A DNA stretch of 64,000 nucleotides from Rhodococcus pyridinivorans (GCF_900105195.1 NZ_FNRX01000002.1:558001-622000); one strand, 5' to 3'; counted from the first letter of the stretch, positions 26,706 through 35,377 are shown. Translations and numbers: made by a program. The notes: generated from the sequence alone by a model not told the origin.

Positions 26706-27931
26706 GCGTTCTCGGTCCGTCCTCTCATCCGATCGACCACTCCTGCGATGAAGGTAGACACCGCATCCAAATCTCTGACGTAGGCCCAGTAGTCGGGGTG
26801 CACACCGGTGAGTGCGTCGACGGCCCTGTCGATCCGGCTCAACTGCGAGTCGAGAACGGAACCCCATTCTGCGGTGAGACCGCGTTGCACGGCCAGGTGT
26901 TGTGCGTCACGGAGGCGGAACCGTACCTCGTCGACCTTGGCCCCCGGATTCTGTCGGACGGAGCGCAGCGTGGCGAGTCGTGCGGTCACGGCGTCGACGA
27001 GTTCCTCGGCGCGTGACAGCTCGGCGCGGATCGCCGCGACCAGCTCGAGCGCTTCCTCGGGGCGGCCGTCCTTCGCCGCCGCCCGTGCGCGTCCGAGCTG
27101 GTCCTCGGCGCGAGCGAGCAGTTCGGCGGCCTGTTTCTCGTTCCCGGACAGGTCGGCGGAGCTGGCCGCATTGAACTCGCGCAACAGCGCGGAGAAGGCC
27201 GGGGCGAGACCTTCCGCACGGGTCCGGACCGCTCCGATCCTGGTGGTGACCGAGGCGAGGGTGCGAACGGCTTCGTCGCGGCGCCCCGGTGCTGCGGCGA
27301 GGGCGTCGAGCAGAGCAGTGGTCGCCTCTTGGACTCGGAGGGCCGCTGTGCGGGTCGCGCCCACGCTGTGCGCTGCATCGAGGCTGTTCAGGGCCTTCTC
27401 GAGCGTTTCGGTGGCGGATCGGACCGACGGATAGTTCGCAAAGGAAACAAAATCCGGGGTCTGCGTCGCGGCGAGGGTGTTGCGCGCTTCGGTACGCATC
27501 CGGTGTGCCAGCTCGGGCACCGTGTTCGCCACGGTCGTCATGTGCTCGAGGTGTCCCCGGTTGTTTCCGAAGAATTCATCAAGTGTTCGTGTTGCTTCGG
27601 TTATCTGCCGCAGTGCCTGCTCGTAGGCCGGAGCAGGTGCGAGCGGTTGTTCCGGATCCGTCACTGCCAGTTGAAGATACGTCTCACCGGCGCGATAACA
27701 CGCCTGACGGATGGGATCCCACTGACGGAGCAGGTGCCGTTCGGGTTCGAGCTCGTAGGACGCCGCCACACCGGCCTCGATGACGGACTGGCGCTTGTCC
27801 ATGTCGAGGAACGCCGCGACCATCGCATCGTGTGCACGACGAGCCGCGGGATCTTCCGTGTCTCCCCCGCCGAACAGGCGGCGCGTCCATCGGCTCGCCA
27901 CAGAACCGAATGGTACTGGGCGCACGTCCAC
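26702..27931 (-). CDS. Helical/coiled-coil protein heading the Ter operon
   Basis: A 409-residue soluble protein I cannot assign to an enzyme family. Its sequence is nearly all helix-forming, with Ala/Glu/Arg/Leu-rich segments from about residue 100 to 340 (for example SGNEKQAAELLARAEDQLG). It has no signal peptide or membrane segment. It is similar in character to helical proteins that sit in actinobacterial Ter clusters and may act as a scaffold. AAAGGTGACGG precedes the GTG at 27931. As first gene of the operon, with its stop overlapping the HpcH-like start, it is co-expressed with the biosynthetic enzymes. Its promoter region (27932-28115) is shared with divergent terD. Confidence 0.65.
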   Translation of the reverse strand: MDVRPVPFGSVASRWTRRLFGGGDTEDPAARRAHDAMVAAFLDMDKRQSVIEAGVAASYELEPERHLLRQWDPIRQACYRAGETYLQLAVTDPEQPLAPAPAYEQALRQITEATRTLDEFFGNNRGHLEHMTTVANTVPELAHRMRTEARNTLAATQTPDFVSFANYPSVRSATETLEKALNSLDAAHSVGATRTAALRVQEATTALLDALAAAPGRRDEAVRTLASVTTRIGAVRTRAEGLAPAFSALLREFNAASSADLSGNEKQAAELLARAEDQLGRARAAAKDGRPEEALELVAAIRAELSRAEELVDAVTARLATLRSVRQNPGAKVDEVRFRLRDAQHLAVQRGLTAEWGSVLDSQLSRIDRAVDALTGVHPDYWAYVRDLDAVSTFIAGVVDRMRGRTENA

Positions 27932-28115
27932 CGGGCCGATCCGTCACCTTTCCGCCGGTCGGAACTGTGGTTCGTGCGGGTCACGAAGTGAGGCGCGGGA
28001 CCGGGCATAGTGGATATGGGCGTACCCCACGGCAACAACTAGTGTGGGGAGAAACGCACACCGGGCGTGCCCTATACCGGTACGTCGACCGTTGGAACGA
28101 TCGAAAGGACCCCGC
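27932..28115. promoter_or_regulatory. Divergent promoter region of the Ter genes
   Basis: This 184-bp spacer drives both the seven-gene operon (minus) and terD (plus). It contains an inverted pair CCCCAC (28028-28033) and GTGGGG (28046-28051), and a CCTATACCGGTACG stretch with a possible -10 for terD. I cannot fix transcription start sites. Both arms of the Ter region are probably co-regulated from here. Confidence 0.4.
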
Positions 28116-28691
28116 ATGGGCGTCAGCTTGACCAAGGGCGGAAACGTCTCCCTCACCAAGGAAGCTCCGAACCTGACGGCAGTGGCCGTCGGCCTGGGCT
28201 GGGACGTTCGCACCACCACCGGCACCGACTTCGACCTCGATGCCAGTGCCATCGCTACCGGGGCCGACAAGAAGGTCGTCTCCGACCAGCACTTCGTCTT
28301 CTTCAACAACCTCAAGTCGCCCGACGGTGCCATCGAGCACGCCGGTGACAACCGCACGGGTGAGGGCGAAGGCGACGACGAGGTCATCAACGTCGACCTC
28401 GCCGCCACCCCGGCGAACATCGAGAGCATCTTCTTCCCGGTCTCGATCTACGATGCCGATTCCCGCAGCCAGTCGTTCGGCCAGGTCCGCAACGCGTACA
28501 TCCGCGTCGTCGACCGCGCGAACGGCAACGAACTCGCTCGTTACGACCTGTCCGAGGACGCCTCGACCGAGACCGCCATGGTCTTCGGCGAGCTGTACCG
28601 CAACGGTGCGGAGTGGAAGTTCCGCGCCATCGGCCAGGGCTACGCGTCCGGTCTCGCGGGTATCGCCCGCGACTACGGCGTCAACGTCTAG
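28116..28691 (+). CDS. terD: TerD-family tellurite/stress resistance protein
   Basis: A 191-residue single-domain TerD protein, the typical family length. It starts [16 protein letters not shown] and has the calcium-binding core [19 protein letters not shown]. It closes with the conserved [19 protein letters not shown]. TerD proteins bind Ca2+ and are needed for tellurite, colicin/phage and other membrane-stress resistance; the molecular action is unsettled. CGAAAGGA lies 7 bases before the ATG. It is followed by a hairpin and then the DUF475 membrane protein gene, the usual TerD-TerC arrangement. Confidence 0.9.
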   Translation: MGVSLTKGGNVSLTKEAPNLTAVAVGLGWDVRTTTGTDFDLDASAIATGADKKVVSDQHFVFFNNLKSPDGAIEHAGDNRTGEGEGDDEVINVDLAATPANIESIFFPVSIYDADSRSQSFGQVRNAYIRVVDRANGNELARYDLSEDASTETAMVFGELYRNGAEWKFRAIGQGYASGLAGIARDYGVNV

Positions 28692-28707
28692 TTCGTTTCT
28701 TCCGGGT

Positions 28708-28737
28708 TCCGGCTTCGGTCGCAGTACCGAAGCCGGA
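28708..28737 (+). repeat. Hairpin between terD and the TerC-like gene
   Basis: TCCGGCTTCGGT (28708-28719) pairs perfectly with ACCGAAGCCGGA (28726-28737) around a 6-nt loop. It starts 16 nt after the terD stop. It lacks a T run, so it probably sets relative expression of terD and the membrane gene rather than fully stopping transcription. Confidence 0.55.
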
Positions 28738-28795
28738 GCCGACGTGCAGTAACCACCCTGCAACGCCCTGATTCCGATTAGAAAGGCCACGCTTC

Positions 28796-29902
28796 GTGGT
28801 TCTGCGAATATTCGGTGCATCCTTCGCGGTCACCGTCGTCTCCCTCGTGGTCGCCTTCCTCTACGGCGGCCCGCAGGCTCTGTTCCTCTGCGTGATCCTC
28901 GGCATCCTCGAGGTCTCGCTGTCGTTCGACAACGCGGTCATCAACGCGACCGTGCTGCGGCGGATGAGCGAGTTCTGGCAGAAGATCTTCCTCACCGTCG
29001 GCATCCTCATCGCCGTCTTCGGTATGCGTCTGGTGTTCCCCCTCGCGATCGTGTGGGTGGCGTCCGGACTCGGCCCCATCGCGGCACTCGACCTCGCGTT
29101 GAATCCGCCGCCGGACGGAGCCGCCTACTTCCCGGACGGCAGCCCCAGCTACGAGACCCTGATCACCGATGCGCATCCGCAGATCGCGGCGTTCGGCGGC
29201 ATGTTCCTGCTGATGCTCTTCCTGCACTTCATCCTCGAAGATCGCGAGATCAAGTGGCTCGAATGGCTCGAGCGTCCCCTCGCGAAGGCCGGCAAGCTCG
29301 AGCAGCTCGAGGTCGTCGTCGCCACCGCGCTGCTGCTCATCACGGCCACCGTGATCGCACCCGAGGACAAGGTCTCGACCGTCATGATCGCCGGCGCGCT
29401 CGGCATGATCACCTACATCGCGGTCAACGGACTCGGCGAGATGTTCCACATCCCCGAGGAAGACGAAGAGCCCAGCGGCGGACCGAGCGGCCTCGCGAAG
29501 GCCACCGGTAAGGCCGGCTTCTTCCTGTTCCTCTACCTCGAGGTGCTCGACGCGTCGTTCTCGTTCGACGGTGTCATCGGAGCCTTCGCCATCACGTCCG
29601 ACCCGATCATCATCGCCCTGGGCCTCGGCTTCATCGGCGCGATGTTCGTCCGCTCGATCACCATCTTCCTGGTGCGCAAGGGCACGCTGTCCGACTACGT
29701 GTACCTCGAGCACGGTGCTCACTGGGCCATCGGTGCGCTGGCACTGATCCTGCTGTACTCGATCGGCACCCACGTGCCGGAGGTCATCACCGGCCTCGTC
29801 GGTGTCGCCCTGATCGGTACGGCATTCGCCTCGAGCATCTACCGCAACCGCAAGATCGCGGCGAGAGAAGGCGAAGATGCTGTGAAGACCAGCATCCCCT
29901 GA
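28796..29902 (+). CDS. DUF475/TerC-family integral membrane protein
   Basis: A 368-residue protein with about eight to nine membrane helices. It has the two acidic TerC signatures: VSLSFDNAVINATVL near residue 40 and DASFSFDGVIGAFAI near 255. Conserved Asp/Asn residues in mid-membrane segments are characteristic of TerC/Alx metal-ion exporters. Members are connected with tellurite resistance and manganese or calcium handling. GAAAGG lies 9 bases before the GTG start. It follows terD on the same strand and ends in a very strong terminator. It is probably the membrane anchor for TerD-family proteins. Confidence 0.87.
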   Translation: MVLRIFGASFAVTVVSLVVAFLYGGPQALFLCVILGILEVSLSFDNAVINATVLRRMSEFWQKIFLTVGILIAVFGMRLVFPLAIVWVASGLGPIAALDLALNPPPDGAAYFPDGSPSYETLITDAHPQIAAFGGMFLLMLFLHFILEDREIKWLEWLERPLAKAGKLEQLEVVVATALLLITATVIAPEDKVSTVMIAGALGMITYIAVNGLGEMFHIPEEDEEPSGGPSGLAKATGKAGFFLFLYLEVLDASFSFDGVIGAFAITSDPIIIALGLGFIGAMFVRSITIFLVRKGTLSDYVYLEHGAHWAIGALALILLYSIGTHVPEVITGLVGVALIGTAFASSIYRNRKIAAREGEDAVKTSIP

Positions 29903-29927
29903 TCCTCGACAGTTCGAACCACATGCC

Positions 29928-29977
29928 GATGGGAGCCCTCGATCCGACATCTCGGATCGAGGGCTCCCATCGCTTTT
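29928..29977 (+). terminator. Strong rho-independent terminator after the TerC-like gene
   Basis: A perfect 20-bp stem (29928-29947 with 29952-29971) and a 4-nt loop are followed by GCTTTT. It begins 26 nt after the stop codon. It cleanly separates the terD-terC transcript from the next gene. Confidence 0.9.
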
Positions 29978-30023
29978 CCGTACCCCGTGCGCATCCGCGC
30001 AGCACTCCGACGAAAGGCTCGAC

Positions 30024-30683
30024 ATGGCCATCGACTACAACAAGAAGCCCGAACAGAACGCAGGCGGCGTCAACCTGAGCAAGATCAACCTCACCAAGGA
30101 ATCCCCGACCGTGAGCCTGTCGAAGGCCGGGGCCGGGCAGGGCGTCACGCGGGTGAACCTCAACTGGTCGCGCGGTGAGCAGAAGAAGGGCTTCCTCGCG
30201 AAGCTCACGGGCGCGAGCGGCGGCGTGGACCTCGACCTCGGCTGCCTGTTCGAACTCGCCGATGGTTCCAAGGGAGTCATTCAGGCGCTCGGGAACAGCT
30301 TCGGCGCGCTGAACACCCCGCCGTACATCCACCTCGACGGCGACGACCGCACCGGCTCGAACACCGGTGGCGAGAACATGCACGTCAACCTCGAGCGCCC
30401 CGAACTGTTCAAGCGTGTGCTGATCTTCGCGATGATCTACGAAGGAGCGCCGAACTGGGCTGCCGTGGACGGCGTCGTGACGCTGACCCCGCCGTCGGGT
30501 CCGCAGATCGAGGTGCGCCTGGACTCGCCGAACAACGGCGCGCGCATCTGCGCGATCGCGATGCTGCAGAACACCGGGCAGGGCATCACCGTCGAGCGTC
30601 TCGTGCAGTACATCGACGGCAGCCAGTCCGACCTCGACCGCGCGTTCGGGTGGGGCATGCAGTGGCAAGCGGGGCGTAAGTAG
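30024..30683 (+). CDS. TerD/TerA-like stress protein
   Basis: A 219-residue protein related to the TerD fold. It begins with a short repeat-like lead (GVNLSKINLTKESPTVSLSK), then DLDLGCLFELADGSKGVIQAL and the acidic HLDGDDRTGSNTGGENMHV, where TerD has its Ca2+ site. It ends ERLVQYIDGSQSDLDRAFGW, as in TerA-like actinobacterial proteins. CGAAAGG precedes the ATG. It has its own promoter space after the terminator at 29928-29977 and is followed by two hairpins, so it is probably a single-gene transcript within the Ter region. Confidence 0.82.
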   Translation: MAIDYNKKPEQNAGGVNLSKINLTKESPTVSLSKAGAGQGVTRVNLNWSRGEQKKGFLAKLTGASGGVDLDLGCLFELADGSKGVIQALGNSFGALNTPPYIHLDGDDRTGSNTGGENMHVNLERPELFKRVLIFAMIYEGAPNWAAVDGVVTLTPPSGPQIEVRLDSPNNGARICAIAMLQNTGQGITVERLVQYIDGSQSDLDRAFGWGMQWQAGRK

Positions 30684-30703
30684 CCCCTAGTGCGAAATTC
30701 TTT

Positions 30704-30757
30704 CCGGCCTGGTGGCCGGTCACGGGAGATCCCGCCGGCGCATGTCGGCGGGATCTC
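30704..30757. terminator. Double hairpin between convergent genes
   Basis: CCGGCC/GGCCGG (30704-30709 and 30714-30719) is followed by a 12-bp perfect stem GAGATCCCGCCG (30726-30737 with 30746-30757). These lie between the TerA-like gene and the convergent nitroreductase remnant. No T run follows, so termination is inferred from position and stem strength. Confidence 0.5.
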
Positions 30758-30781
30758 GGTGGTTCCAGGGGTGCAAGCAGG

Positions 30782-30976
30782 TCAGCGTCGTCGGAGAGCG
30801 AGGACCGGAATGGTGCGTTTCCCGCGCGTCTTCTCCTCGACCTCTGCTCGACCGGTCTTGCGGCCACGATGATGCACGAGCGCCATGGGCGCACCCTCGA
30901 AGTTGCCGCCGACCCGGCCTCCGTTGGCCCGGAACTCGGCGATCACCTGCGCATTCCAGTCGTCGGACGAACTCAT
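30782..30976 (-). pseudogene. Internally deleted deazaflavin-dependent nitroreductase (DDN-like), 64 residues
   Basis: The first 43 residues (VIAEFRANGGRVGGNFEGAP, LVHHRGRKTGR) match the N terminus of F420-dependent nitroreductase-family proteins, which are normally about 140 residues. The last 20 (AEVEEKTRGKRTIPVLALRR) look like the family's C terminus, usually FAEYE-KT-R-IPV. The middle, with most of the cofactor-binding barrel, is absent. The frame is intact across the junction near 30847, so an in-frame deletion of about 80 codons is the simplest reading. A strong AGGAGG ribosome site 9 nt upstream of the ATG remains, so a short product may still be made. It cannot be a working nitroreductase. 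Confidence 0.6.
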
Positions 30977-31056
30977 GGGAGAAATCCTCCTGGCTACTGC
31001 AGTCGGCTACGAACCACCGTAATCATGTAGAGGACCACGGGGTCCGGAACGAGGAA

Positions 31057-31881
31057 TCACGAGCGGTCGGTGGTCGCCGCCAAGGATCCCAATAGCCGAA
31101 GTTTGTCGTCACTGGGCGAGCCGGCAGAGGCCCGGTACACGATCAACTGATGTCCAGGTGCGCTGCGAACGTCGAATGCGTTGTATTCGAGGACGAGATC
31201 GCCGACGGCAGGATGCCGGAACTCCTTGGCCTCGTGTGTTTTGCCCCGCACATCGTGCCGATTCCACAGTTCGCGGAACTCCGCGCTCGCATCGTGCATC
31301 TCGAGAACGAGGGCACGAACGTCGTCGACCGAGCCGGTGTGGCCCAGAGCGAGCCGGAGATTCGCGACGCACGACGTCGTGGCGCGCTCCCAATCGGTGA
31401 AGAAGCGGCGCCCGAAGGGATCGAGGAAGGTCATGCGCACGAGATTGTCGATGCGCTCGAAGCCGCTGTAGAGCGCACCGGCGAGCTCGTTGTACGCGAG
31501 AACATCCAACCGGCGGTCGATGATGAGCGCGGGTGTGTGCGACCAGGATGAGAGAAGCTCCCGCAGTGAATCGTCCACGGTCTTCCGCACCGGAGTGGGC
31601 GGTGTCGGAGCCAGTCCGGCGAGACGGAACAGGTGCTCGCGCAGGTCGGTGTCGAGAGCCAGTGCGCCGGCGAGGGCGTTGAGAACCGCCGGAGACGGGT
31701 TCCGTTCGCGACCCTGTTCGAGTCGCGTGTAGTAGTCGACGCTGACACCGGCGAGCATGGCAACTTCCTCGCGACGCAGACCGGAGACCCGCCGCCCCGA
31801 CTGCGCCGTGATACCGACATCCGACGGCTGCACGTGTCCGCGTCGCGCCTTGAGGAAGGTTCCGAGTTCGGTGGAGACCAT
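31057..31881 (-). CDS. XRE-family regulator with MmyB-like ligand-binding domain
   Basis: A 274-residue transcriptional regulator. Residues 8-75 form an XRE helix-turn-helix (SGLRREEVAMLAGVSVDYYT, LEQGRERNPSPAVLNALAGA). Residues 105-265 match the MmyB/MLTR-like PAS-type ligand-binding domain (LDVLAYNELAGALYSGFE, MHDASAEFRELWNRHDV). This family commonly sits divergent to oxidoreductase or amidohydrolase genes and controls them. Here it is divergent to the amidohydrolase/Atu4866 block starting at 32023, and the 141-bp spacer would hold the operator. It probably represses that block; the ligand is unknown. Confidence 0.85.
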   Translation of the reverse strand: MVSTELGTFLKARRGHVQPSDVGITAQSGRRVSGLRREEVAMLAGVSVDYYTRLEQGRERNPSPAVLNALAGALALDTDLREHLFRLAGLAPTPPTPVRKTVDDSLRELLSSWSHTPALIIDRRLDVLAYNELAGALYSGFERIDNLVRMTFLDPFGRRFFTDWERATTSCVANLRLALGHTGSVDDVRALVLEMHDASAEFRELWNRHDVRGKTHEAKEFRHPAVGDLVLEYNAFDVRSAPGHQLIVYRASAGSPSDDKLRLLGSLAATTDRS

Positions 31882-32022
31882 GAGACGACGCTAGCTCCCC
31901 GGATGCGGTACAGACAGGCCCTGGTGCACCCAGGCACACACCGGCCTGTTCCGGCCGCCCATCCGCCCCGACAGTGGAACTCGCCGGATCTCCCGGCACC
32001 CCGATCCTCATCTGGAGTACAC

Positions 32023-32591
32023 ATGACCATCCCCTTCACTCCCGAATTGTTCGAACTCATCCGCGAGAACGCCGGCGGGCATCGTCCGCTCCTGTTCGGC
32101 AATGCCCGGATCATCACCGGCGACGCCCTGATCGGCGATTTCGACCGCGGCGACGTCCTGCTCGGTGGCGCTCGTGTCCGGCAACCTTCGCAATCCTGTC
32201 CGTGTCTCGTGACGACTCGGAAACAGATGTGCTGCAACGATTCATCGATGATGCCGACGCCGCGCACACGGTCGTCGTCGACGGTGAGATAACCCTCTGG
32301 GGCGGTCGATCGGTCCACGCCGACGACCCGACGGAGACCCCGACCGCCACGGACGTGGCATCGGACCGTCATCTCGGAACTTGGATCGACGAAACGGATT
32401 TCGTGCACCAGCACCTGACCGCGGACGGTCGCTACGACGAGACCCGCGGTCGACGCCCGCATGCATATCAGGGCTCCTATCGGATCACCGGCGACCGCAT
32501 CGACTACCGCGACGACCTCGGATTCTGGGCCTTCGGCGAATTCGTCGACGGCACCCTGCAGCACGCCGGTTACACCTTCCGCCGCGCCTGA
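32023..32591 (+). pseudogene. Broken amidohydrolase-Atu4866 fusion gene
   Basis: The ATG at 32023 opens an amidohydrolase-like N terminus (FTPELFELIRENAGGHRPLL, ARIITGDALIGDFDRGDVLL) that is lost after about 52 codons. From about 32178 a different frame carries SETDVLQRFIDDADAAHTVV and VDGEITLWGG. An Atu4866 domain follows (HLGTWIDETDFVHQHLTADG, RYDETRG, AYQGSYRITGDRIDYRDDLG), running to the TGA at 32591. The metal-binding centre of the amidohydrolase is absent. I read this as an internal deletion plus frameshift in a once-continuous fusion gene. The downstream half has no clear start. An intact copy of each part follows at 32614 and 34038. Confidence 0.65.
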
Positions 32592-32613
32592 CACTCATCG
32601 GAAAGCCACCACA

Positions 32614-34014
32614 ATGAAGACAACTCTCGCCGATTTCACCGCGGCCCACGACAGCGACCGTCCGATCCTGCTGACCGGTGGCGCCGTCGTCACCATGGAC
32701 CCCTCGATCCCGGACCTCGACGCCGGCGACGTCCTGCTCGTCGGCCCGCAGATCATCGCGATCGGCGCCGACCTACGCTCCGATCCCGGGCACGGTGCCG
32801 CAGCAGCCTCGGCACTCGTGGTCGACACCCGCGGTGCGATCGTCGGCCCCGGTTTCGTCGACACCCACCGTCACGCCTGGGAAGCGCAACTGCGCCGGAG
32901 CATTCCCGACGTTTCCGACCTCGGCGAATATGTCATGTCGACCCTGGCCGGCGTCGCCCCGAACTACGCACCGGAGGACATGTACATCGGTACCCGTCTC
33001 GCCGCGCTGACCGCGCTCGACTCGGGCATCACCACCATGCTCGACTTCTCGCACAACTCCCGCACTTCCGCGCACTCCGATGCTGCACTGAATGCGCTCA
33101 TCGACACCGGAATTCGGGGCGTGCATGCCTCGATGGGTCCTCACTTCGGTGAGTGGGATCGTCAATGGCCCAAGGATATGAACCGGTTGGTGAGCGACTT
33201 CCACGGCGCCGCAGACGGTCTCGTCACGGTGCGGCTGGCCGCCCTGGCGACCGACGAGATCGCCGGACCTGCGATCGCCTACGGGCCCGAACTCGCTGCT
33301 TTCGCAAGTGATCTCGGTGTGTGGACGAGCATCGACGCGGTTTTCGGGATACCGTCGTCGGAGGCGATCCTGCGCTGGGCACGGATGGGGATCCTCGATC
33401 CGACCCTCACCTTGATCCACGCGACCGGCCTGACCCCCGAGGCGTGGACGGCGATGGGGGATGCCGGTGTCACGGTTTCCCTCGCCCCGACCTCCGACGC
33501 CCAGATCGGCCTCGAATCGGCGGTGCCCGCTGTGGACGAGGCTCTCGCCGTCGGGATCCGGCCGGGTCTGAGCATCGACGTGGAGGTCGCGCTCGCGAGC
33601 GACATGTTCACCCAGATGCGGACCCTGCATGCCATCCAACGCATGCGCGCCACCAATGCTGCATACGGAACGGAGGAGACCCGCAACCGGATCACCACCC
33701 GCGACGTCCTCGACTTCGCCACCCTGCGAGGCGCGCAGGCCAACGCGCTCGGGCACGTCACCGGTTCGCTGACACCGGGCAAGGAGGCCGACCTGCTCAT
33801 CGTCCGCGCCGACGACATCAGCAACATGCCGCTCAACGACGCCGTCGGCACCCTCGTGCTCGGCTCCGACGCACGCAACATCGACACCGTCCTCGTCGCC
33901 GGCAACCCGCGCAAGTGGGCGGGTTCGCTGGTCGACGAGGACATCGACGCCCTACGCGAGGCCGTGATCCGTTCCCGCAACGCCATCATCGGGCGGGTGG
34001 CGGCGACACTGTGA
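32614..34014 (+). CDS. Amidohydrolase-family protein (cytosine deaminase/chlorohydrolase type)
   Basis: A 466-residue metal-dependent hydrolase of the ATZ/TRZ-cytosine deaminase group. The HxH metal motif is in VGPGFVDTHRHAWEAQLRR (about 82-100), a further His is in LIHATGLTPEA, and the catalytic Asp is probably in ALASDMFTQMRTL. The N- and C-terminal beta-sandwich pieces (VVTMDPSIPDLDAGDVLLV, LTPGKEADLLIV) are complete. ATG 32614 is chosen, 23 bp after the pseudogene stop and with GGAAAG upstream. Its stop overlaps a GTG of the Atu4866 gene. It would deaminate or dechlorinate a heterocycle; the substrate is unknown. Confidence 0.83.
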   Translation: MKTTLADFTAAHDSDRPILLTGGAVVTMDPSIPDLDAGDVLLVGPQIIAIGADLRSDPGHGAAAASALVVDTRGAIVGPGFVDTHRHAWEAQLRRSIPDVSDLGEYVMSTLAGVAPNYAPEDMYIGTRLAALTALDSGITTMLDFSHNSRTSAHSDAALNALIDTGIRGVHASMGPHFGEWDRQWPKDMNRLVSDFHGAADGLVTVRLAALATDEIAGPAIAYGPELAAFASDLGVWTSIDAVFGIPSSEAILRWARMGILDPTLTLIHATGLTPEAWTAMGDAGVTVSLAPTSDAQIGLESAVPAVDEALAVGIRPGLSIDVEVALASDMFTQMRTLHAIQRMRATNAAYGTEETRNRITTRDVLDFATLRGAQANALGHVTGSLTPGKEADLLIVRADDISNMPLNDAVGTLVLGSDARNIDTVLVAGNPRKWAGSLVDEDIDALREAVIRSRNAIIGRVAATL

Positions 34015-34037
34015 CGACCTCCAGGGAAGTGAAGGAC

Positions 34038-34295
34038 ATGAAACAAGTCGAGCACCCGTTCGTCGGACTGTGGGCGACCGCCGACGGTAACATCCGCCAG
34101 CGTCTCCTGCCGGAGGGGCGATACGTCGAGGCCCGCGGCAGCCGGGAAGCTGCCTACACCGGTGACTACCGGATCGAAGGAACGATGATCTACTACCGTG
34201 ACGACGCCGGCTTTTCCGCCGACGGTGAGTTCCGCGACGACGTGCTGTACCACGCGGGAATGGTCATGTATCGGCACCTGAGAGCGCGGCAATAG
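34038..34295 (+). CDS. Atu4866-family small protein
   Basis: An 85-residue single-domain beta-barrel-like protein of the Atu4866 family (FVGLWATADGNIRQRLLPEG, RYVEARG, YTGDYRIEGTMIYYRDDAG, LYHAGMVMY). ATG 34038 has GAAGG 3 nt before it. An in-frame GTG at 34011 overlaps the amidohydrolase stop and would add nine residues, giving a coupled start. The family has no known reaction, but it recurs beside or fused to amidohydrolases and short-chain dehydrogenases, as in the broken fusion at 32023 in this window. A substrate-binding or accessory role is likely. Confidence 0.78.
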   Translation: MKQVEHPFVGLWATADGNIRQRLLPEGRYVEARGSREAAYTGDYRIEGTMIYYRDDAGFSADGEFRDDVLYHAGMVMYRHLRARQ

Positions 34296-34316
34296 GAGTG
34301 CCGATCCGGACGATGG

Positions 34317-35111
34317 TCATGCGGGCCGTTCGGTCGCAGTCAGGAGCTCGTGCAGCACGCCTTCCTGAAAAGTCCGTGCTTGCCGACCTGAAGGCGGAAG
34401 CTCACCGGAGCGTGCTGCGATGGACTGTTCGATCGCCTCGACCGGCTGGTAGGCGGTCCCGAGTAACCGTCGGCCGGCATCGATTTTGGACAGCCACTTC
34501 CCGTAGCGATGTCGAACCAGCGCGCGACAGGCTCCGAGGACCGCGTCGTCGGCTCCAGGTGCGGGCCGGTCATCGGCTGGGCCGGGCAGCGCCATCCACC
34601 AGCGCAGCGAGTCGACCAATAGGCTCTGTAGTTCCTCCGGTGCCAGCTCGGCGAATGTCTCCGGGGCCGGCGGTCCCGCCAACACCCGGCCGCTCTGGTG
34701 CAGGATGCTGCGGTCCAGTCCGTACCAGAACGTCCCGTCGGCTGCCGGGCGGTCTGTGGGCTGAAGTGTCTGCCGGAAGGCCATGTCCGGCCCGTCGTTC
34801 AACTCGAGCTCGAAGCCCGGTTCTCCGGTGCCCGACTGCGCCGTAGCCATGGTGTAGACCACCAGTTCCAGGCCTCGGGCCGGACATGGCAGGGCGCTGT
34901 GCCGCAGCCGAGCGATCAACTCCCGCTTCACCGTTTTGCTCAGGGGGTCGCGACAGAGCAGGGCGATGTCGATGTCGCTGCGGCCGGGATGGAAGGCGTT
35001 CAGGGCGAGCGACCCGGCCGCGTACGCCCCGACGAACTCCGCACCGAGCACCTCCCGGGCAGTGTCCACGACGGCTTCGAGGTATGGCTCTACATCGATA
35101 TTCGGCACCAC
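34317..35111 (-). CDS. Nucleotidyltransferase with DUF4111-like C-terminal domain (AadA-like)
   Basis: A 264-residue protein. The polymerase-beta-type nucleotidyltransferase core GAYAAGSLALNAFHPGRSDI then DIALL gives the GS and D-x-D metal-binding residues near 40-60. The helical C-terminal part (SLLVDSLRWWMALPG, ALVRHRYGKWLSKIDAG) resembles the DUF4111/AadA domain of aminoglycoside 3''-adenylyltransferases. GTG 35111 is chosen as the first start that gives the family N terminus; the next GTG is one codon later. It may adenylylate an aminoglycoside or another small molecule. Resistance activity is not certain, since many chromosomal relatives are untested. Confidence 0.75.
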   Translation of the reverse strand: MVPNIDVEPYLEAVVDTAREVLGAEFVGAYAAGSLALNAFHPGRSDIDIALLCRDPLSKTVKRELIARLRHSALPCPARGLELVVYTMATAQSGTGEPGFELELNDGPDMAFRQTLQPTDRPAADGTFWYGLDRSILHQSGRVLAGPPAPETFAELAPEELQSLLVDSLRWWMALPGPADDRPAPGADDAVLGACRALVRHRYGKWLSKIDAGRRLLGTAYQPVEAIEQSIAARSGELPPSGRQARTFQEGVLHELLTATERPA

Positions 35112-35155
35112 CCCATCATGCGCGGCACACCGTGCCGTGCACACGATGCATGCCT

Positions 35156-35377
35156 CTACGTAGTGAGGCGCACGATGCAGGCCACCCAAGTATGGTCACT
35201 GAGCTTTCCGGTCTCCTCCGTGATGGCCCACGTCCGCAGACCTGTGCAGGCCAGGTCGGAAGCGATGTGATCGATCCACGGCCCGTGCTCGACCTCACCA
35301 CCGGTATGCAGACTCCATCGGCTCATTACCGCCATGGATCGTGGATTACCCCGGTAACCGTGGTTCGTGTCGACAGG
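35156..35377 (-). pseudogene. C-terminal remnant of an endonuclease/exonuclease/phosphatase-family gene
   Basis: About 74 residues resemble the C terminus of EEP-fold enzymes: HGPWIDHIASDL corresponds to the conserved ...xDHI strand, and GKLSDHTWVACIVRL to the SDHxxV catalytic end. The rest of the domain is absent, and the upstream frame (to 35497) has no family resemblance. It lies at the left edge of the accessory island, so it may mark an old insertion or deletion. The assignment rests on short motifs. Confidence 0.45.
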
